A stretch of DNA of 64,000 bases from Halobacteriovorax sp. DA5 (GTDB lineage: Bacteria; Bdellovibrionota; Bacteriovoracia; Bacteriovoracales; Bacteriovoracaceae), in assembly GCF_002903145.1 (NCBI RefSeq), contig NZ_PPDJ01000002.1:636672-700671 (forward strand), read 5' to 3'. Below, one piece after another: positions 1-8,936 of this stretch. Numbering within the stretch: the stretch's first letter is position 1; every line of letters starts with the position of its first letter. The position numbers were made by a program, and so were the translations under genes. The notes beneath the pieces were generated by a model. The model was not told the origin of the DNA, ran no database searches, and saw nothing but the letters and a program-made list of their open reading frames with translations.

Positions 1-813
1 GAAGACGATCAAAATATCATCTATAAAATCAATCGCCTGAGTCTTCCAGCAAGACTTGAAACCGATATTAAAATTGGTTACCAATATCGTGGAGAAATTC
101 GCTCTCTATACCGTTATGAAGAACCATCATGTAAGCAATTTACAACAGCAAATAACAACACAACAATTACAACAACAGATCCATTCAATGTTAAGGATAG
201 CTTCATTGATCTTGTAAAAAATGAAGCTAAAAAAGTTCATACAAACCCTTCAATGCTACTTGGAATTATTGCCCAAGAATCAGGGTTTAACTATCGTTCA
301 GTAAGTTCTGCAAAAGCAATTGGGCTTACACAAGTAACAGATGCAGCAAGCCAGCACGTTGTTAAGAAATACGATAAGTGGAAGGTTGATAAGAGAATTG
401 AAAAGCTTCCATATGGACTTGTAAAATTCATGGTTAGGTCAGGAAAGATTAATCAAAGAAATGACTGGCGACTTAATCGTAAGAAGTCAGTTATTGGTGG
501 CCTTGAGTATATTGAATATTTAAAGAAGTACTGGCGTGGAAATATCGATCTTGTACAAAAGTCATATCCAAAAATCAAAGACCTTAAATCATTTGAGAAA
601 AGCCAACTTTTCACAGACCTAATTCTTGCCAGCTATAACTCTGGCCCATTTAGAGTTAAGTCACAACTAATCAAATTAGAAACAAATTGGCGTAACTCTG
701 ATCGCCTACAAGAAGCAAAGAATTATATTAATCGCGTAAATAGTTATTGTTATCACTTTACTCAAAATGACACACAAGGAGTCATCAATGAAGATCAAGC
801 CATTAATCTTTAA
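1..813 (+). CDS. Lytic transglycosylase (SLT domain), C-terminal part
   Basis: The frame is open from the first base of the window, so the gene begins upstream and only its last 270 residues are seen. An SLT-type domain follows a Thr/Asn-rich linker: AQESGFN carries the catalytic Glu, followed by AIGLTQV and, near the C-terminus, ASYNSGP, the usual order of a family-1 lytic transglycosylase that cleaves peptidoglycan glycan strands in the periplasm. The internal ATG at 253 is not the start, because coding sequence continues to its left. The next gene starts inside the last 26 bases, so the two are probably co-transcribed. The family is clear; the full architecture is unknown. Confidence 0.85.
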   Translation, partial: EDDQNIIYKINRLSLPARLETDIKIGYQYRGEIRSLYRYEEPSCKQFTTANNNTTITTTDPFNVKDSFIDLVKNEAKKVHTNPSMLLGIIAQESGFNYRSVSSAKAIGLTQVTDAASQHVVKKYDKWKVDKRIEKLPYGLVKFMVRSGKINQRNDWRLNRKKSVIGGLEYIEYLKKYWRGNIDLVQKSYPKIKDLKSFEKSQLFTDLILASYNSGPFRVKSQLIKLETNWRNSDRLQEAKNYINRVNSYCYHFTQNDTQGVINEDQAINL

Positions 814-1555
814 TATTTATGCATTTGTATTTATTGCAATTGCAGTTAGTATCCCAATTCAGGTCATGTTCCTTTATGGTCATGGTGCAACTGATATTGG
901 TGCCATCTGGTCGAAAATGACAGTCTTTAACTTTATGGTTATGGCCTCTTGTTTTCTAAATGCGTACTTTTCATTTACAGCGCAAGATGACATCAAGTGG
1001 AGCTTTCCATTATCGATTGGCTTTGTTTGTTTAAATAACTCGATTGTCCTAGTTTATGGAAATGACTTTGAAGCAGCTTCAGTTATTCTATCAACTTTTG
1101 CATATATCCTAATGACTTCATATTTTATTCTTAGTCATGAAACGAATGTTATTAATTCTCCTGCTGCTCAGTGGTGGAAAACAGCAATTCGTTACCAAGC
1201 ACCACTACCAACAAAGGTATCATCAACTGATATTCCAATTAATCTTGGAGAAACTTTTGATATCTCAAGAACAGGTGCTTATATTTCGTATAATACGCCA
1301 ACTCAAAAAGATATCTTCAATTGTGGAGACACTTTTACTTTTAATATCGGAACAGATTTAGAACTAAAGGCCAAGGTCGTTAGAAAATCGAATGCTGTTG
1401 GACGCTACCCAGAAGGAATGGGGGTACAATTTGTTGAGCTTGGAGTTAGCGAAAGACTTCAATTAGAGAAGCTTTTAACAAGCCTTAGACAAAGTGTAGA
1501 TGAAGAAAATATGGATAGTGATAACGATTACGAAGAGTATAATAAGGCCGCTTAG
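788..1555 (+). CDS. Membrane protein with C-terminal PilZ domain
   Basis: The ATG at 788 is chosen over one at 767 because AGGAG lies 6 bases before it. The 255-aa product has about four hydrophobic segments in residues 5-115 and a cytoplasmic C-terminal region with PilZ features (ISRTGAYIS, then GMGVQFVEL). PilZ domains often bind cyclic-di-GMP, but the usual RxxxR motif is not obvious here, so binding is uncertain. The start overlaps the transglycosylase end, suggesting translational coupling. The C-terminal tail is acidic. A strong terminator follows. Confidence 0.7.
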   Translation: MKIKPLIFNIYAFVFIAIAVSIPIQVMFLYGHGATDIGAIWSKMTVFNFMVMASCFLNAYFSFTAQDDIKWSFPLSIGFVCLNNSIVLVYGNDFEAASVILSTFAYILMTSYFILSHETNVINSPAAQWWKTAIRYQAPLPTKVSSTDIPINLGETFDISRTGAYISYNTPTQKDIFNCGDTFTFNIGTDLELKAKVVRKSNAVGRYPEGMGVQFVELGVSERLQLEKLLTSLRQSVDEENMDSDNDYEEYNKAA

Positions 1556-1600
1556 TCGTCCCCTAAGTAGCTAAAATAACGAGCTTGATTTTTAAATTGG

Positions 1601-1628
1601 CAGGACCTCACCGAGGTCCTGTTTTTTT
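1601..1628 (+). terminator. Rho-independent terminator after the PilZ gene
   Basis: A perfect 9-bp stem (CAGGACCTC / GAGGTCCTG) with a 3-base loop is followed directly by seven T residues. It ends the transglycosylase-PilZ transcript. Confidence 0.9.
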
Positions 1629-1699
1629 ATTGGGACTATATTTCGGGTAAATTCTACAATCTCCTACCATCTGTTCATAAATTACCGTAAAAGCTAATT

Positions 1700-2482
1700 A
1701 TGTTACGTACCACTCTAATAATTTTAGCAACATCACTCACTATGGCCCAGGCAATAAACCTCAAAGGCCACGGTGATACGAAAACACAAATCGATCAAGC
1801 AAAATTCAGAAAGCGTCTTTCTGATTTGATGAAAAAAGGAAAGAGAACTCTTTATTATAAAGAAGCACGTCTTTACCTTTTTAATAATATCTACGCCTAT
1901 AATAAATCTGGATCCGATAATAAGTTTCTAAAAGACCTTTACTGCGGAAATGAGTACGAAAATAATGTCGATATTCAATTAGACTCTGAAAACCTACCTG
2001 ATGGTAATATCATCAACACTGAGCATACATGGCCGAAGTCTCGATTCTTTGACTATGGTGAAACTGTTGAACACGGTAAGAACGAATACGATGATATGGT
2101 TGCGGATATGCACCACCTTTTCCCAACAGACTCTTTTGTTAATAGTATGAGGGCCTCATATCACTACGGTGAAGTTGACGACAATAAACTTCAAGACTGT
2201 GGTGAATCTAAATTTGGAAAGAATAAGAAGTATCCAAATATGCCGCTTTTTGAACCACCTAATGAAGTAAAGGGTGATATCGCTCGTGGACTATTCTACT
2301 TTGCAGTAATGTATGAGCTTCCAATTGATGATCGTGAAGAAGCATTCTTAAGAGCTTGGGACAAGTTAGATCCTATCGATGAATTTGAGAAGTTTAGAAA
2401 TGATGAAGTTGAGAAGTATCAGGGCAACCGAAATCCATTTATCGATTACCCTGAATTAATTGAACTACTGACGGACATTTAA
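1700..2482 (+). CDS. Secreted endonuclease I family nuclease
   Basis: This 260-aa protein has a signal peptide (cleavage likely after residue 18, AQA). It carries the EndA/NucM endonuclease I signature: NTEHTWPKSRFF, then ADMHHLFPTD, and a late EVKGDIARGLFYF block. The family degrades DNA non-specifically outside the cytoplasm with a beta-beta-alpha-metal His and Asn site, both visible here. No good ribosome-binding site precedes the ATG. A second member lies at 16072-16968. In a predatory or scavenging bacterium such enzymes would break down prey or environmental DNA; that role is inferred. It converges with the DsbA-like gene with only 4 bases between stops. Confidence 0.9.
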   Translation: MLRTTLIILATSLTMAQAINLKGHGDTKTQIDQAKFRKRLSDLMKKGKRTLYYKEARLYLFNNIYAYNKSGSDNKFLKDLYCGNEYENNVDIQLDSENLPDGNIINTEHTWPKSRFFDYGETVEHGKNEYDDMVADMHHLFPTDSFVNSMRASYHYGEVDDNKLQDCGESKFGKNKKYPNMPLFEPPNEVKGDIARGLFYFAVMYELPIDDREEAFLRAWDKLDPIDEFEKFRNDEVEKYQGNRNPFIDYPELIELLTDI

Positions 2483-2486
2483 TTTC

Positions 2487-3317
2487 TTACTTGATCTTCG
2501 CTGCCATCTCGCTAGCTGGATCCTTAGAGTTTCCATTTAAACGACGATCTAAGATCATTTTGAAATGAGAATATGGGTATGCGCCTTTAACAGGGACACC
2601 GGCCACAACAAAACCAGGAGTGCCACTAAAGCCCAATTTATTTGCACTTGCTACGTCCGCAGCAATCTTATTCTCGACACGTTTTGAGTTTACTAATTCC
2701 TTAATTTTCCCAATATCTAATTTCATTTCTTTAATTAAACTAAGGAAATATTTTTCACCATGACGAATCTTATTTTGATTCTTTAAAATTGTTTCATGAA
2801 AATCGAAGGCCTTTTGGCCATATTCAATTCTAATTGCTTCATAGTATTTTGCGGCCAATCTTGCATTTGGATGAATTGAATCAATTGGCAGGTGGCGATA
2901 GACAAAGGCCACATCATCTTTATACTCATCAAGAACTTGTTTTACTGTCTCAAGGGCACGATAACAGAATGGACACTGAAAATCAGAGTATTCATAAATA
3001 ACCACTTTCGCATTAGGATTACCAATGATTAAATCTTCACTATGCTTTTCGACTTCAATAGGGTCTTTAAATGCGGCCTCTAAGATTTCCTGTTCTTTCT
3101 TATTGCGATCTTCAAGGGCCTTCTCTCTCATTTGAGATGCCATCTTCTGAAGTGTTTCCATAAACAATTGCGGGTTCTTCTTCATCACTTCAGTTAAAAT
3201 CTGCGGATTTTCCTCAAGAGTTTTTTGCAGATCGCTCGCCGATTGCTTCGACTGACATGACGCTAAAAAAAGTGCCACGCAGGCAAAGAGAAGTGGAATG
3301 GTTATACGCTTAGACAT
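2487..3317 (-). CDS. DsbA-family thioredoxin-fold lipoprotein
   Basis: 276 aa. The N-terminus is a lipoprotein signal with lipobox LASC (Cys about residue 21). A charged helical stretch (residues 30-75) leads into a DsbA-like fold with the active site FQCPFCYRA and the cis-Pro loop GFSGTPGFVV. Family members oxidise or isomerise disulfides in envelope proteins. A membrane-anchored DsbA of this layout could serve the many Cys-rich secreted proteins encoded nearby. Single gene; the kinase operon upstream has its own terminator. Confidence 0.85.
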   Translation of the reverse strand: MSKRITIPLLFACVALFLASCQSKQSASDLQKTLEENPQILTEVMKKNPQLFMETLQKMASQMREKALEDRNKKEQEILEAAFKDPIEVEKHSEDLIIGNPNAKVVIYEYSDFQCPFCYRALETVKQVLDEYKDDVAFVYRHLPIDSIHPNARLAAKYYEAIRIEYGQKAFDFHETILKNQNKIRHGEKYFLSLIKEMKLDIGKIKELVNSKRVENKIAADVASANKLGFSGTPGFVVAGVPVKGAYPYSHFKMILDRRLNGNSKDPASEMAAKIK

Positions 3318-3411
3318 AATGGTCCCTTAGTAGTTGTTCATATTAACTAACCTTTCGTTATATTATGGCCAAGCTTTATTCAATCTTCGTTAGAGTTATG
3401 TCAATTCTTTG

Positions 3412-3438
3412 AAAAAAAAGGGCCTTTGAAAGGCCCTT
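3412..3438 (-). terminator. Terminator of the two-component operon
   Basis: AAGGGCC and GGCCCTT form a 7-bp stem. Read on the minus strand the stem is followed by eight T residues, just past the response-regulator stop. Confidence 0.85.
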
Positions 3439-3454
3439 AAATCATTTTTTATTC

Positions 3455-4144
3455 TTATTGAGCAAATTGTGGACGCAGCTTATAGCCGATACCTCGAACC
3501 GTTTCAATTAAATTTTCATTAAATTTCTGACGTAATTGAAGAACGTGTGTATCTACGGTACGAGTTGATGGATAACACTCATAACCCCAAACCTTATTTA
3601 AAATCTCATCACGAGATAGAGCGCGATTTGGATTTTCCACAAGAAGCTTTAGGAAATCAAACTCCATTTTAGTTAGTTCGACTAAGTTTCCATCCCAAGT
3701 AACTTCTCTTGTATCATTATCAATCTTAAGTTTTCCAAGAGTTAAAACACCTTTAGTATCAAGATCCTTAGCTGTAGCTCCTTGATCTCCAATACGAAGT
3801 TGCACACGAATACGAGCAAGTAGTTCACGAGACTCAAATGGTTTAGTCATATAGTCGTTTGCCCCTGACTCAAGGCCAACAACTTTATCAATCAGATCAG
3901 TCTTAGCAGTAAGAATAATCATAGGTGTATTATTATTGTTAGAACGAATCTCTTTTAGAAAATCAATCCCCTGTCCATCTGGAAGCATCCAATCTTGGAT
4001 AATAAGATTAAAACCTTTTAAATCAATCTTTCTTGCTTCTTCTAAAGTTTGTGCCCACGTCGTATCAAAGCCTTCCATTTTAAGAAAATCAAGAATTCCC
4101 TTACCTAGTGAAACATCATCTTCAACTAATAGAATCTTATCCAT
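3455..4144 (-). CDS. OmpR-family response regulator
   Basis: 229 aa. The receiver domain (residues 1-115) has the acidic pocket VEDD, phospho-acceptor Asp51 (LIIQDWMLPDG), the ILTAK Thr/Lys block and the GANDYMTKPF loop. A winged-helix DNA-binding domain follows (residues 130-228, ending RTVDTHVLQLRQK and VRGIGYKL). The start lies 2 bases after the histidine kinase stop, so the pair is translationally coupled and should act together. Target genes cannot be read from the sequence. Confidence 0.95.
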   Translation of the reverse strand: MDKILLVEDDVSLGKGILDFLKMEGFDTTWAQTLEEARKIDLKGFNLIIQDWMLPDGQGIDFLKEIRSNNNNTPMIILTAKTDLIDKVVGLESGANDYMTKPFESRELLARIRVQLRIGDQGATAKDLDTKGVLTLGKLKIDNDTREVTWDGNLVELTKMEFDFLKLLVENPNRALSRDEILNKVWGYECYPSTRTVDTHVLQLRQKFNENLIETVRGIGYKLRPQFAQ

Positions 4145-4146
4145 AA

Positions 4147-5715
4147 TTACTTCCTTTTAGGTAGCGTGATAATAAACTTCGTCGGCTTCTTAACCAACTC
4201 AATTTTTCCACCCCATTCATCAACTATATTTTTAATAATATTTAAACCTAAGCCTGTACCTGAACTTTTAGAACCTTTAACAAACTCACTTGTTAGAGTA
4301 TCAAGGTCTCTTGTAATCTCTCCACCATCACCGACTTCAACAACAAAGAATTTATCTTTTTCATAAATCTTTAAATAGTGCTCTGGCGCACCATGAATAA
4401 AAGAGTTCTCAACGAGATTTTTAATGAGAATTTGAAACCAATAATAATCGACAAAGATCGTATCTTTCACATCAATCGATAATTCTATTTCCTTATCATA
4501 AGTTTCCTTAATAGGAATAATTGTATCATAGATAAGATCTTCTAAGTGCTCTAGCTTTTCATAACTAAAAGTTAACATCCCTGAGGCATTAGAGCCTTGC
4601 AGGTAGTGCTTAGACTTCTCTGTTAGACGTTGAAGGCGATATACTTCTCCAGCAATTCGAAGAAGATCTTCTTGCTGTTCTTCATCCAATTTATCAATTG
4701 AGCGGTTCATTTTTTCAACAATTAAAAGAAGAGAACTAACAGGAGTTCTAAACTCGTGTGTCAAAACTTGAAGTGCCATTTTCTTACGACTCTCCTCAAC
4801 CTTATCATCCTTGATCTTACTGAATAGTAGCCAAAGAATAATGAAGAAAATAACCATGATCCCGGTAAATGATGTCAAAGTCGAAGTAGAGACAGTCTGT
4901 AAGAGATGTCTTGTGTTCTGTCGCCAACAAATTGGACCGTCGTTGTAGACACACCACTTACCTGCACGTGCTCTTGATATTTGATAAGGCGTTTGATCGA
5001 GAAATCTTTCAATGGAATCATTTGAGTAAAAGCGATACTCGAGAACATTGTATTGGCGTGGATACTTTATTCGTGCCAATAAAAAGTTCTTTGCTAGAAT
5101 AGTTCCTTCCTCATTAATAATATCTTGTAGAGTTTCCTGAGAAAGACTTGCAAGTAGACCGTAGATTCCACCGAGTGGCCCGATTTCACGTTGAAGTTGT
5201 GCAAGTTCTGAAACATGGAAGTAAGAAAGTCTACGCCTTACCCATGACGTCTGTGACGCCTGGCCTGTGGCCAATTGATATTGAAACAAGAGGTATGCGT
5301 AACTAACACCAGATTCATGAATATAAGGTGGAGATTTCACAAACCAGTTAGGAATATTTCGAATTCTTCCACAGCGGATTTGTTCCCAGACTCCTTTTTT
5401 ACGTGTTCCCGTAAGCTGAGATTGAAGAATCTCAATATTTGAACAACCTTTTGAACTTGAAAGTAGAGATGCATCAAATTCTTCAATAGCAAGTGAAGGA
5501 TTAAGTAGTTGGAACTGCTCATCTGAGTAATACAATGATGAGAAGTTAACGATGGCGTATGGTGTAATTGTAGTTTGCATCTTAACTTTTAACTCATTGA
5601 TCTCATCAATTTGATACTGACTAGCAAATCGAGGAGCGAAAGTTTTTAAAACAAAACTTCCTGAAAAGAAGGCAACAATTAACGCCGTGAATATAAGTAC
5701 AATATAAGGTTTCAT
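4147..5715 (-). CDS. Membrane sensor histidine kinase
   Basis: 522 aa. One membrane segment near residues 5-25, a large periplasmic sensor region (about 27-278) with several Cys, a second membrane segment near 281-299, then HisKA with phospho-acceptor His320 (LTHEFRTP) and a HATPase domain (NLVENSFIHG, then GTGLGLNIIKNIV). First gene of the kinase-regulator operon. The size and position of the periplasmic domain recall DUF3404/VxrA-type envelope-stress kinases, but I cannot confirm that without a profile search. Signal unknown. Confidence 0.92.
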   Translation of the reverse strand: MKPYIVLIFTALIVAFFSGSFVLKTFAPRFASQYQIDEINELKVKMQTTITPYAIVNFSSLYYSDEQFQLLNPSLAIEEFDASLLSSSKGCSNIEILQSQLTGTRKKGVWEQIRCGRIRNIPNWFVKSPPYIHESGVSYAYLLFQYQLATGQASQTSWVRRRLSYFHVSELAQLQREIGPLGGIYGLLASLSQETLQDIINEEGTILAKNFLLARIKYPRQYNVLEYRFYSNDSIERFLDQTPYQISRARAGKWCVYNDGPICWRQNTRHLLQTVSTSTLTSFTGIMVIFFIILWLLFSKIKDDKVEESRKKMALQVLTHEFRTPVSSLLLIVEKMNRSIDKLDEEQQEDLLRIAGEVYRLQRLTEKSKHYLQGSNASGMLTFSYEKLEHLEDLIYDTIIPIKETYDKEIELSIDVKDTIFVDYYWFQILIKNLVENSFIHGAPEHYLKIYEKDKFFVVEVGDGGEITRDLDTLTSEFVKGSKSSGTGLGLNIIKNIVDEWGGKIELVKKPTKFIITLPKRK

Positions 5716-5835
5716 TAAATCTAAGTAATCCCAGCATTTACAATATTAAACGTATCGTTAATAATTGTCCTAAATAAGTCAGAATATTGTCAATTAATCT
5801 TATGGCACACAGCAAGACCAACAAAAGGACGTCAA

Positions 5836-6606
5836 ATGCTCATTCTTGGAGTTGATTTAGAAGGTATTAACGAAAATCTAACGCAAAAAGGTGTAAACCT
5901 TGAAGTTGACCGCGTTACGGAAATTGGAGCAGTCCTTTGGGATACACGCATCAACTCTCCAGTAAGAATTTTCTCAGAATTAATTGACGAGAAAGACCGT
6001 CTAAAGCTTACAGAAGAAGTCATTGAGCTAACTGGCATTGATGAGCAATTACTTGCTGAATGGGGCCGCAAGGGTGATGAAATCAAGATGGCCCTTGAAA
6101 GAATCGCACTTCTGATGAAGAAGGCCGACTATATGATGGCCCATAATGGTGCAAAGTACGACAAGCCAATGCTTACGGCCATGTTTAAAAGACATGGTAT
6201 TGAGATGCCAAATAAAGTTTGGATTGATACTCAAGAAGATGTTGAGTACCCAAGAAAAATTACTCATAAATCAATGGCGCTTCTTGAGCACTCACATGGA
6301 TTTATTAATCCATTCCCTCACCGCGCCGTAACTGATGTTCTAGCGATGCTAAAGATTGCTTCTCACTACGATTATGCACGTATGGCAAAGCTTGCTAGTG
6401 CACCTAAAGTTAGAATCGTAGCGGAACTTAAGGCGCCGAATTGGAAGAATCGTCAAGAAGTTGAAAAATTCAATACGATCAAGCACAAGGTTGCTCGTGC
6501 AAGATTCCAGTGGGATCCAAATGAAAAAGTTTGGTCAAAGATAGTTTCTCAAGTTCATATTGATGAAGGAAAACTTCTGTACGACTTTGATTGGAGACTT
6601 TCATAA
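5836..6606 (+). CDS. DnaQ-like 3'-5' exonuclease (DEDDh)
   Basis: 256 aa. The exonuclease domain fills residues 1-185: ExoI Asp7/Glu9 (GVDLEG), ExoII around AHNGAKYD, and ExoIII HRAVTD, which has the His of the DEDDh subclass. These are the metal-binding residues of the RNase T/DnaQ superfamily. The last 70 residues are a basic tail without a recognised domain. Stand-alone members act as proofreading subunits or as exonucleases in repair or RNA maturation; this one cannot be assigned further. The DUF309 gene starts inside its end, so the two are likely an operon. Confidence 0.85.
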   Translation: MLILGVDLEGINENLTQKGVNLEVDRVTEIGAVLWDTRINSPVRIFSELIDEKDRLKLTEEVIELTGIDEQLLAEWGRKGDEIKMALERIALLMKKADYMMAHNGAKYDKPMLTAMFKRHGIEMPNKVWIDTQEDVEYPRKITHKSMALLEHSHGFINPFPHRAVTDVLAMLKIASHYDYARMAKLASAPKVRIVAELKAPNWKNRQEVEKFNTIKHKVARARFQWDPNEKVWSKIVSQVHIDEGKLLYDFDWRLS

Positions 6607-7082
6607 GATATTCCACTCGAGCACTACCACCATATAAATTTCGACCGGGAGTGAATCCACATCCCTTGAAGTCTGGTGGCCATATGGAAGAAAGCGGCGA
6701 GCCTCAAACAGCTCGCCTAAGCTCTAGTGAAGCTTTTAAAGATAGTGAAGATTATCTGTATGCCATTGACTTGGTAAACCAAGGATATTTCTGGGAGGCC
6801 CATGCCTACTTAGAATCCTTATGGAATGAGCATAATCGAACTGATGACTTTGCCATTTTATTTAAGGCCATCATTAAAATAGCAGCAGGGCTATTAAAAT
6901 TAGAAATGAAGCAAGAAAGTGCATTTAAAACTCACTTTGATCGCTGCCTTGAGCTACTTAATGAATTAAATTACGAAGTTTTTTGCGGAATAGAAATCGA
7001 AGATCTAAAAGTCTTGGTTTCTCATATGCTCGGCGAATCTTTCGAAAGCACCCCAGAGTTCTTTATCAAACTCAGGCTTTAA
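6591..7082 (+). CDS. DUF309 domain protein
   Basis: 163 aa. The N-terminal block ALPPYKFRPGVNPHP, leading into a GGH motif, and the helical core FWEAHAYLESLWNEH match DUF309 (TTHA0068-like), a small all-alpha family of unknown function. The N-terminal block is shared by the family, so the start at 6591 is favoured although it overlaps the exonuclease end by 16 bases. Its last 78 bases overlap the globin gene on the other strand. Confidence 0.75.
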   Translation: METFIRYSTRALPPYKFRPGVNPHPLKSGGHMEESGEPQTARLSSSEAFKDSEDYLYAIDLVNQGYFWEAHAYLESLWNEHNRTDDFAILFKAIIKIAAGLLKLEMKQESAFKTHFDRCLELLNELNYEVFCGIEIEDLKVLVSHMLGESFESTPEFFIKLRL

Positions 7083-7424
7083 ATTCTTCATATCCATGGC
7101 CTTTCTCATGCAATAGAGCCACTCATCTCGCTCAGCAAAACCAATCTTAAATGGAAAATGACGCTTTCTCATACGAGGATGGCCGTACTTTTCAATATAA
7201 AGACTAGGGCCACCTAACCAGCCAGATAGAAACATAAAAAGTTTCTTATTAGCACTTTCAAGTGAGCTTGCGTGAATAGCGCGACACTTGGAAGCCTTTG
7301 GGTCAGTATCCATGATCTCATAGAAGTTATTAACAAGTTCTTGAACGCCCTCGGCGCCACCTAATTTATGATAAGGAGTCATTTTTAATTTTCGAATAAG
7401 GAATTCTGGTAGTTTGATTTTCAT
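7005..7424 (-). CDS. Truncated haemoglobin, group II
   Basis: 139 aa. Group II features: TPYHKLGG at the start of the fold, WLGGPSLYIEKYGHP, the proximal His in MRKRHFPF, and the conserved Trp of DEWLYCM. The family binds O2/NO and is linked to oxygen chemistry or nitrosative stress. The start is uncertain: the ATG at 7424 has no ribosome-binding site and sits 8 bases past the U-tract hairpin of the upstream gene, whereas the ATG at 7382 (MTPYHK) matches where the family usually begins. The 3' end is antisense to the DUF309 gene for 78 bases. Confidence 0.88.
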   Translation of the reverse strand: MKIKLPEFLIRKLKMTPYHKLGGAEGVQELVNNFYEIMDTDPKASKCRAIHASSLESANKKLFMFLSGWLGGPSLYIEKYGHPRMRKRHFPFKIGFAERDEWLYCMRKAMDMKNLKPEFDKELWGAFERFAEHMRNQDF

Positions 7425-7426
7425 AA

Positions 7427-7460
7427 ATAAAAAAGGGAGTCGCTAATACGACGACTCCCC
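7427..7460 (-). terminator. Terminator of the subtilisin gene
   Basis: GGGAGTCG and CGACTCCC form an 8-bp stem with a 9-base loop. On the minus strand a run of six T follows. It lies between the protease stop and the globin start. Confidence 0.85.
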
Positions 7461-7473
7461 TCTTTATATATCA

Positions 7474-8739
7474 CTAGTTTTGGATATTGTTAAGTAGGCG
7501 ATAAGCTTCAATACGTCCAGACTTAGCTTTTGTGATAAGTCCTGCATTTGGTACTGAAGTTGAATAAATTCTTTCTTTAATTTGAGAGAAAGTTAGCCCT
7601 TCTTCTTTTGATAGTAGAAGTCCAAGTACCCCAGAAACCATTGGCGTTGCCATTGAAGTTCCAGACATCTTCTTATAACGATCACCTGGTACAGTTGAAA
7701 GAATATTTGAACCTGGTGCAAATACGTGAACTGTATCTTGTCCGTAGTTAGAAAAAGATGAACGGTTACCTTTACCATCCATTGCACCAACAGTGATTAC
7801 GTTTTCAACATCGTAATTTGCTGGGTAAGTTGGTCTTGCATCGTTGTCAGCTGAAGAGTTACCAGCAGCAGCTACGAAAAGAACGCCTTTATCACGTGCA
7901 TTTTGAATCGACTCTTTAAGTGCTTCAGAGTACTCTCCTCCACCCCAAGAGTTTGAAAGAATTTTTGCACCATTTGCAACAGCGTAGTCAATTGAAGAGA
8001 TTGCATCAATTGTTTCCCCTGAACCACTGTCACTTAGGAATTTAATCGACATAATTTTAACATTTGCCATAACACCCATGATACCAGTTCCATTGTGACG
8101 AGCACCAATTACACCAGCACAGTGAGTACCATGAGAGTGACCGTCCATTGGGTCACCGTCTTTATTTGCAAAATCGTATCCATAAACATCATCAACAAAT
8201 CCGTTTCCATCATCATCAATTCCGTTTCCAGCGATTTCACCTTCATTCTTCCAAGTGTTAGCTTTTAGATCAGCGTGAGTATAATCAACACCTGTATCAA
8301 TAACTGCAACAACTAGATCGCGATCACCTGTTTCAACATTCCATGCAGCAGTTGCATTGATGTCTTCACCAGCTTTTCCTCTTGAGAACCAACCACTAGA
8401 GTTGCGTCCGTCATTCATTAATCCCCATTGCTTAGAAAATTGCTCATCGCGATTTTCTGTTAATGAAGCATCATTATGTTGAGGAGCTGAAAAATCATTT
8501 AAGTTAATGATCCAGTTCTTCTCAACATACTCAACTGCTGGGTCTTGAACAAGGCCTTCAAAATTTTGCTTAACAACAGCAAAAGTACCAAAGCTTAGTT
8601 TTCTAACCTGAGCATCTGCCATATTCGTGTTAACAAGAGACTCGAAACCTGGCTTTAGTTTTACAATGTAACCATTGAAGTTTTGAGCTGAAGCGCTCAG
8701 CGCACATGTCATACCAAGTGCAAGAAATAATTTTTTCAT
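7474..8739 (-). CDS. Secreted subtilisin-like serine protease (S8)
   Basis: 421 aa preproprotein. Signal peptide (residues 1-18, ending ASA), an I9-type propeptide (about 20-80, containing YIVKLKPGFE), then a subtilase domain with catalytic Asp (VAVIDTGVDYTHADL), His (GHSHGTHCAGVIG), oxyanion Asn (AAAGNSSAD) and Ser (SGTSMATPMVSG). The propeptide should inhibit and fold the enzyme before secretion. It is of the usual compact length, with no extra C-terminal domains. Likely a broad extracellular or prey-directed protease (role inferred). It is a single gene with its own terminator. Confidence 0.95.
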   Translation of the reverse strand: MKKLFLALGMTCALSASAQNFNGYIVKLKPGFESLVNTNMADAQVRKLSFGTFAVVKQNFEGLVQDPAVEYVEKNWIINLNDFSAPQHNDASLTENRDEQFSKQWGLMNDGRNSSGWFSRGKAGEDINATAAWNVETGDRDLVVAVIDTGVDYTHADLKANTWKNEGEIAGNGIDDDGNGFVDDVYGYDFANKDGDPMDGHSHGTHCAGVIGARHNGTGIMGVMANVKIMSIKFLSDSGSGETIDAISSIDYAVANGAKILSNSWGGGEYSEALKESIQNARDKGVLFVAAAGNSSADNDARPTYPANYDVENVITVGAMDGKGNRSSFSNYGQDTVHVFAPGSNILSTVPGDRYKKMSGTSMATPMVSGVLGLLLSKEEGLTFSQIKERIYSTSVPNAGLITKAKSGRIEAYRLLNNIQN

Positions 8740-8936
8740 GAGTTATCCTTATGTTCATCCGTGATCAAAAGTAATTCGGTAAAAAAAATGATTTCATTTT
8801 AATTTTCTTAAGACAAGTTCAGATTACAGGGTGTAAGAAGTTGTTACAATACCCGACTTTTCACATTGGTCTTTTAAACCTTTTCCTACTTTATTGATTT
8901 AGGTATTATGAAGGGCAAATTATAAAAGGATTATAA

